In this document: one piece after another, positions 62,552 to 64,000 of the stretch
How the letters are laid out: each line of letters opens with the position of its first letter
Position numbering within the stretch: position 1 is the first letter of the stretch
The notes under the pieces: generated by a model
What the model saw: only the letters and a program-made list of their open reading frames with translations
Databases searched by the model: none
What the model was told of the DNA's origin: nothing
Assembly: GCF_042683685.1 (NCBI RefSeq)
Contig: NZ_JBHUOP010000008.1
Coordinates: forward strand, 1-64,000
Reading direction: 5' to 3'
Length of the DNA: 64,000 nt
From: Timonella corticicola
Lineage (GTDB): Bacteria; Actinomycetota; Actinomycetes; Actinomycetales; Cellulomonadaceae
Position numbers and translations under genes: made by a program

Positions 62552-64000
62552 TTAGATCCACGACGGCAGCCACATGTGTGCCCGCCAGAACCAGTATGGA
62601 ACAGGGACGGCCGTCCAGATCGGGTAGAAGAACACGCTTATCGTAACGATCACCACGCCCACAATGATGAATGTGTGTCTCACACGCTTGGCTGCAACGG
62701 GATCGTTCTCGTACCTCTGCCAGATCACGTATGCGGCGTAGGCGAGAGCCATGCACATGAACGGGGCAAAGGCGATCACGTAGAACGTGAAGATTGTGCG
62801 CTCCGGGAAGAACAGCCACGGTAGCCAGCCCGCCAGCACACCGGTGACGATGGCGCCTGCGATCCAGTCGCCATGGCGCGCAACGCGGTAGACAAGGAAC
62901 ACAAGGGCGGCTGTGGCAAGCCACCAGATCAGTGGATTGCCAATGGAGGTGATGGCGGCGGCACACTCACTTGCCCCACAGTCCACCGAGCCGTCCGTGG
63001 TCTTGTCCCAGTAGAACGACGTGGGACGGATCTGAAGCAGCCAACCCCAGGGGCTCGCCTCGTACTTGTGCTCCGAGGACAGCCCGGTGTGGAAGCCCAT
63101 CATCTGGGTGTGATAGTGCCACAGGGAGCGCACACCTTCGCCGGATTCAACGGCCCAATCAGGGAACCACGACGGATAGGAGCCGGGGTTCTGCAGGAAC
63201 CAGTTTCGCCCATACGCGTTTCCGTGGATGAACCAGGTGGACCACGCTGCGAGGTAGGCGACGAGCGCGGTGGGCAGCATGATGAGCGCGGAGACCACGC
63301 CATCGCGCCAGAATCCGTCCCAGAACCAGTGCTTCACGCCGATGGCCCGGCGGGCACCCCAGTCCCAGATGACTGCCATGAGGCAGAACGCGGCAACGTA
63401 ATACAGGCCGGACCACTTGATGCCGCAGGACAAACCAAGAGCGAATGCCGCAGCGAAACGCCACCAACTCCAGCCAAGTCCTGGACCCCAGCGCAGATCC
63501 AACCCTGCGGCTAACCGATCCGCGGCTCGTTGCGCCAAACGTCTACGGCGGAACTCCCTGTCCTTGATCAAGAGCGCAAAAGCCACGAGAACCCAGAACA
63601 TCAGGAATGAGTCGAGCAGCCCGGTGCGTGCATGCACGATGGCAACGCCATCTATCGCGAACAGTCCACCGGCCACCAAGCCTGCGGTGAGGGAGCCCGT
63701 CATGGATCGCACAACGCGAGCGATGAGGAAGATTGCGATCACGGAAACGATAGCGGTGGACAGCCGCCAGGTCGCCGCGTTGTGGGGGTCGCCGATCCAC
63801 ATGCCGAACGCGATCATCCACTTGCCGAGCGGTGGATGGACCACGTAGTCGGCTTTGTCGAGGAACACGTCGAGGTTGCCTGCGTTCCAGGTGTCGTTGA
63901 TGTCGTCAGGCCAGTCGGCCTCGTAGCCGACCCTCAGCAGCGTGTAAGCGCCCTTGACATAGTAGGTCTCGTCAAACACGAGGGAGGGTGGAACACCCAG
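62552..64000 (-). CDS. Protein O-mannosyltransferase (Pmt), 5' end outside window
   Basis: A polytopic membrane enzyme transferring mannose from polyprenyl-phosphate-mannose to secreted proteins, as in mycobacteria. The visible 482 codons run to the window edge in frame (GVPPSLVFDETYYVKGAYTL), so the true N-terminus, with the first membrane helix, lies outside. PMT hallmarks: FDETYYVKGAY with the catalytic Asp-Glu pair, VVHPPLGKWMIAFG, GIKWSGLYY, and about ten hydrophobic segments. The 36 bases before its stop contain no terminator hairpin that I can see. manA in the same window would supply the mannose precursor. Confidence 0.93.
   Translation of the reverse strand: MGVPPSLVFDETYYVKGAYTLLRVGYEADWPDDINDTWNAGNLDVFLDKADYVVHPPLGKWMIAFGMWIGDPHNAATWRLSTAIVSVIAIFLIARVVRSMTGSLTAGLVAGGLFAIDGVAIVHARTGLLDSFLMFWVLVAFALLIKDREFRRRRLAQRAADRLAAGLDLRWGPGLGWSWWRFAAAFALGLSCGIKWSGLYYVAAFCLMAVIWDWGARRAIGVKHWFWDGFWRDGVVSALIMLPTALVAYLAAWSTWFIHGNAYGRNWFLQNPGSYPSWFPDWAVESGEGVRSLWHYHTQMMGFHTGLSSEHKYEASPWGWLLQIRPTSFYWDKTTDGSVDCGASECAAAITSIGNPLIWWLATAALVFLVYRVARHGDWIAGAIVTGVLAGWLPWLFFPERTIFTFYVIAFAPFMCMALAYAAYVIWQRYENDPVAAKRVRHTFIIVGVVIVTISVFFYPIWTAVPVPYWFWRAHMWLPSWI

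Overview
The window is about 64 kb of moderately high-GC DNA from a motile actinobacterium. A Micrococcales lineage (Cellulomonadaceae, Jonesiaceae or a relative) is my inference. It rests on GTG and TTG starts, actinobacterial gene types (MscL/MoeA/FmdB neighbourhood, Pmt mannosyltransferase, DtxR regulator, c-di-AMP riboswitch before an NlpC/P60 gene) and a one-membrane type flagellar set with no P-ring or L-ring genes.

Positions 1-35,223 are one flagellar and chemotaxis island, all on the + strand except one inserted gene. Order: flagellin C-terminus, fliD, fliS, a fliT-like gene; flgB-flgC-fliE-fliF-fliG-fliH-fliI-fliJ-NlpC/P60-fliK-flgD-flgE; flbD-motA-motB-fliL-fliM-fliN-fliO-fliP-fliQ-fliR-flhB-flhA-flhF-like; csrA; cheA-cheW; cheB-cheR-cheY-cheX-like-second receiver-second CheC/CheX-like gene. 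Most neighbours overlap by 1-26 bases, so translation is probably coupled. Five transcription units begin with the same promoter-like motif, T(C/A)A(T/C)-N15-(G/A/T)CCGAT, which matches the spacing of flagellar sigma-28 promoters. They lie before fliD, flgB, flbD, cheA and cheB. No sigma factor gene, flgF/flgG, flgK/flgL, flgM, fliW, flhG or chemoreceptor is in the window.

Between flgE and flbD sits a minus-strand gene with an AbiEi-like N-terminus and a Vsr/DUF559-like nuclease C-terminus. It is flanked by two 155-bp inverted repeats about 95% identical, and it looks like a mobile defence-type cassette inside the flagellar island. A dispersed palindromic repeat family of about 65-75 bp (arms CCGATGGGCTG and CCCATCGG) recurs in at least ten places, nearly always behind the last gene of an operon.

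Positions 35,892-64,000 are ordinary chromosomal genes: a purine permease, manA, a MarR regulator with an MFS exporter, serC, a DtxR-type regulator, a secreted NlpC/P60 hydrolase under a c-di-AMP (ydaO) riboswitch, a universal stress protein, an EcsC-like protein, a 54-residue CxxC protein, an OsmC protein, an anchored unknown protein, tRNA-Arg(CCT), a candidate 6C-type small RNA, and a 1,513-residue helicase-like protein whose nucleotide-binding motifs look broken. These are followed by mscL, a SAF-domain protein, a lipoprotein, an FmdB zinc ribbon, 5-formyltetrahydrofolate cyclo-ligase, moeA, a GNAT acetyltransferase, a membrane protein, an aldehyde dehydrogenase and a 5'-truncated protein O-mannosyltransferase. 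Several perfect hairpin terminators separate these units.
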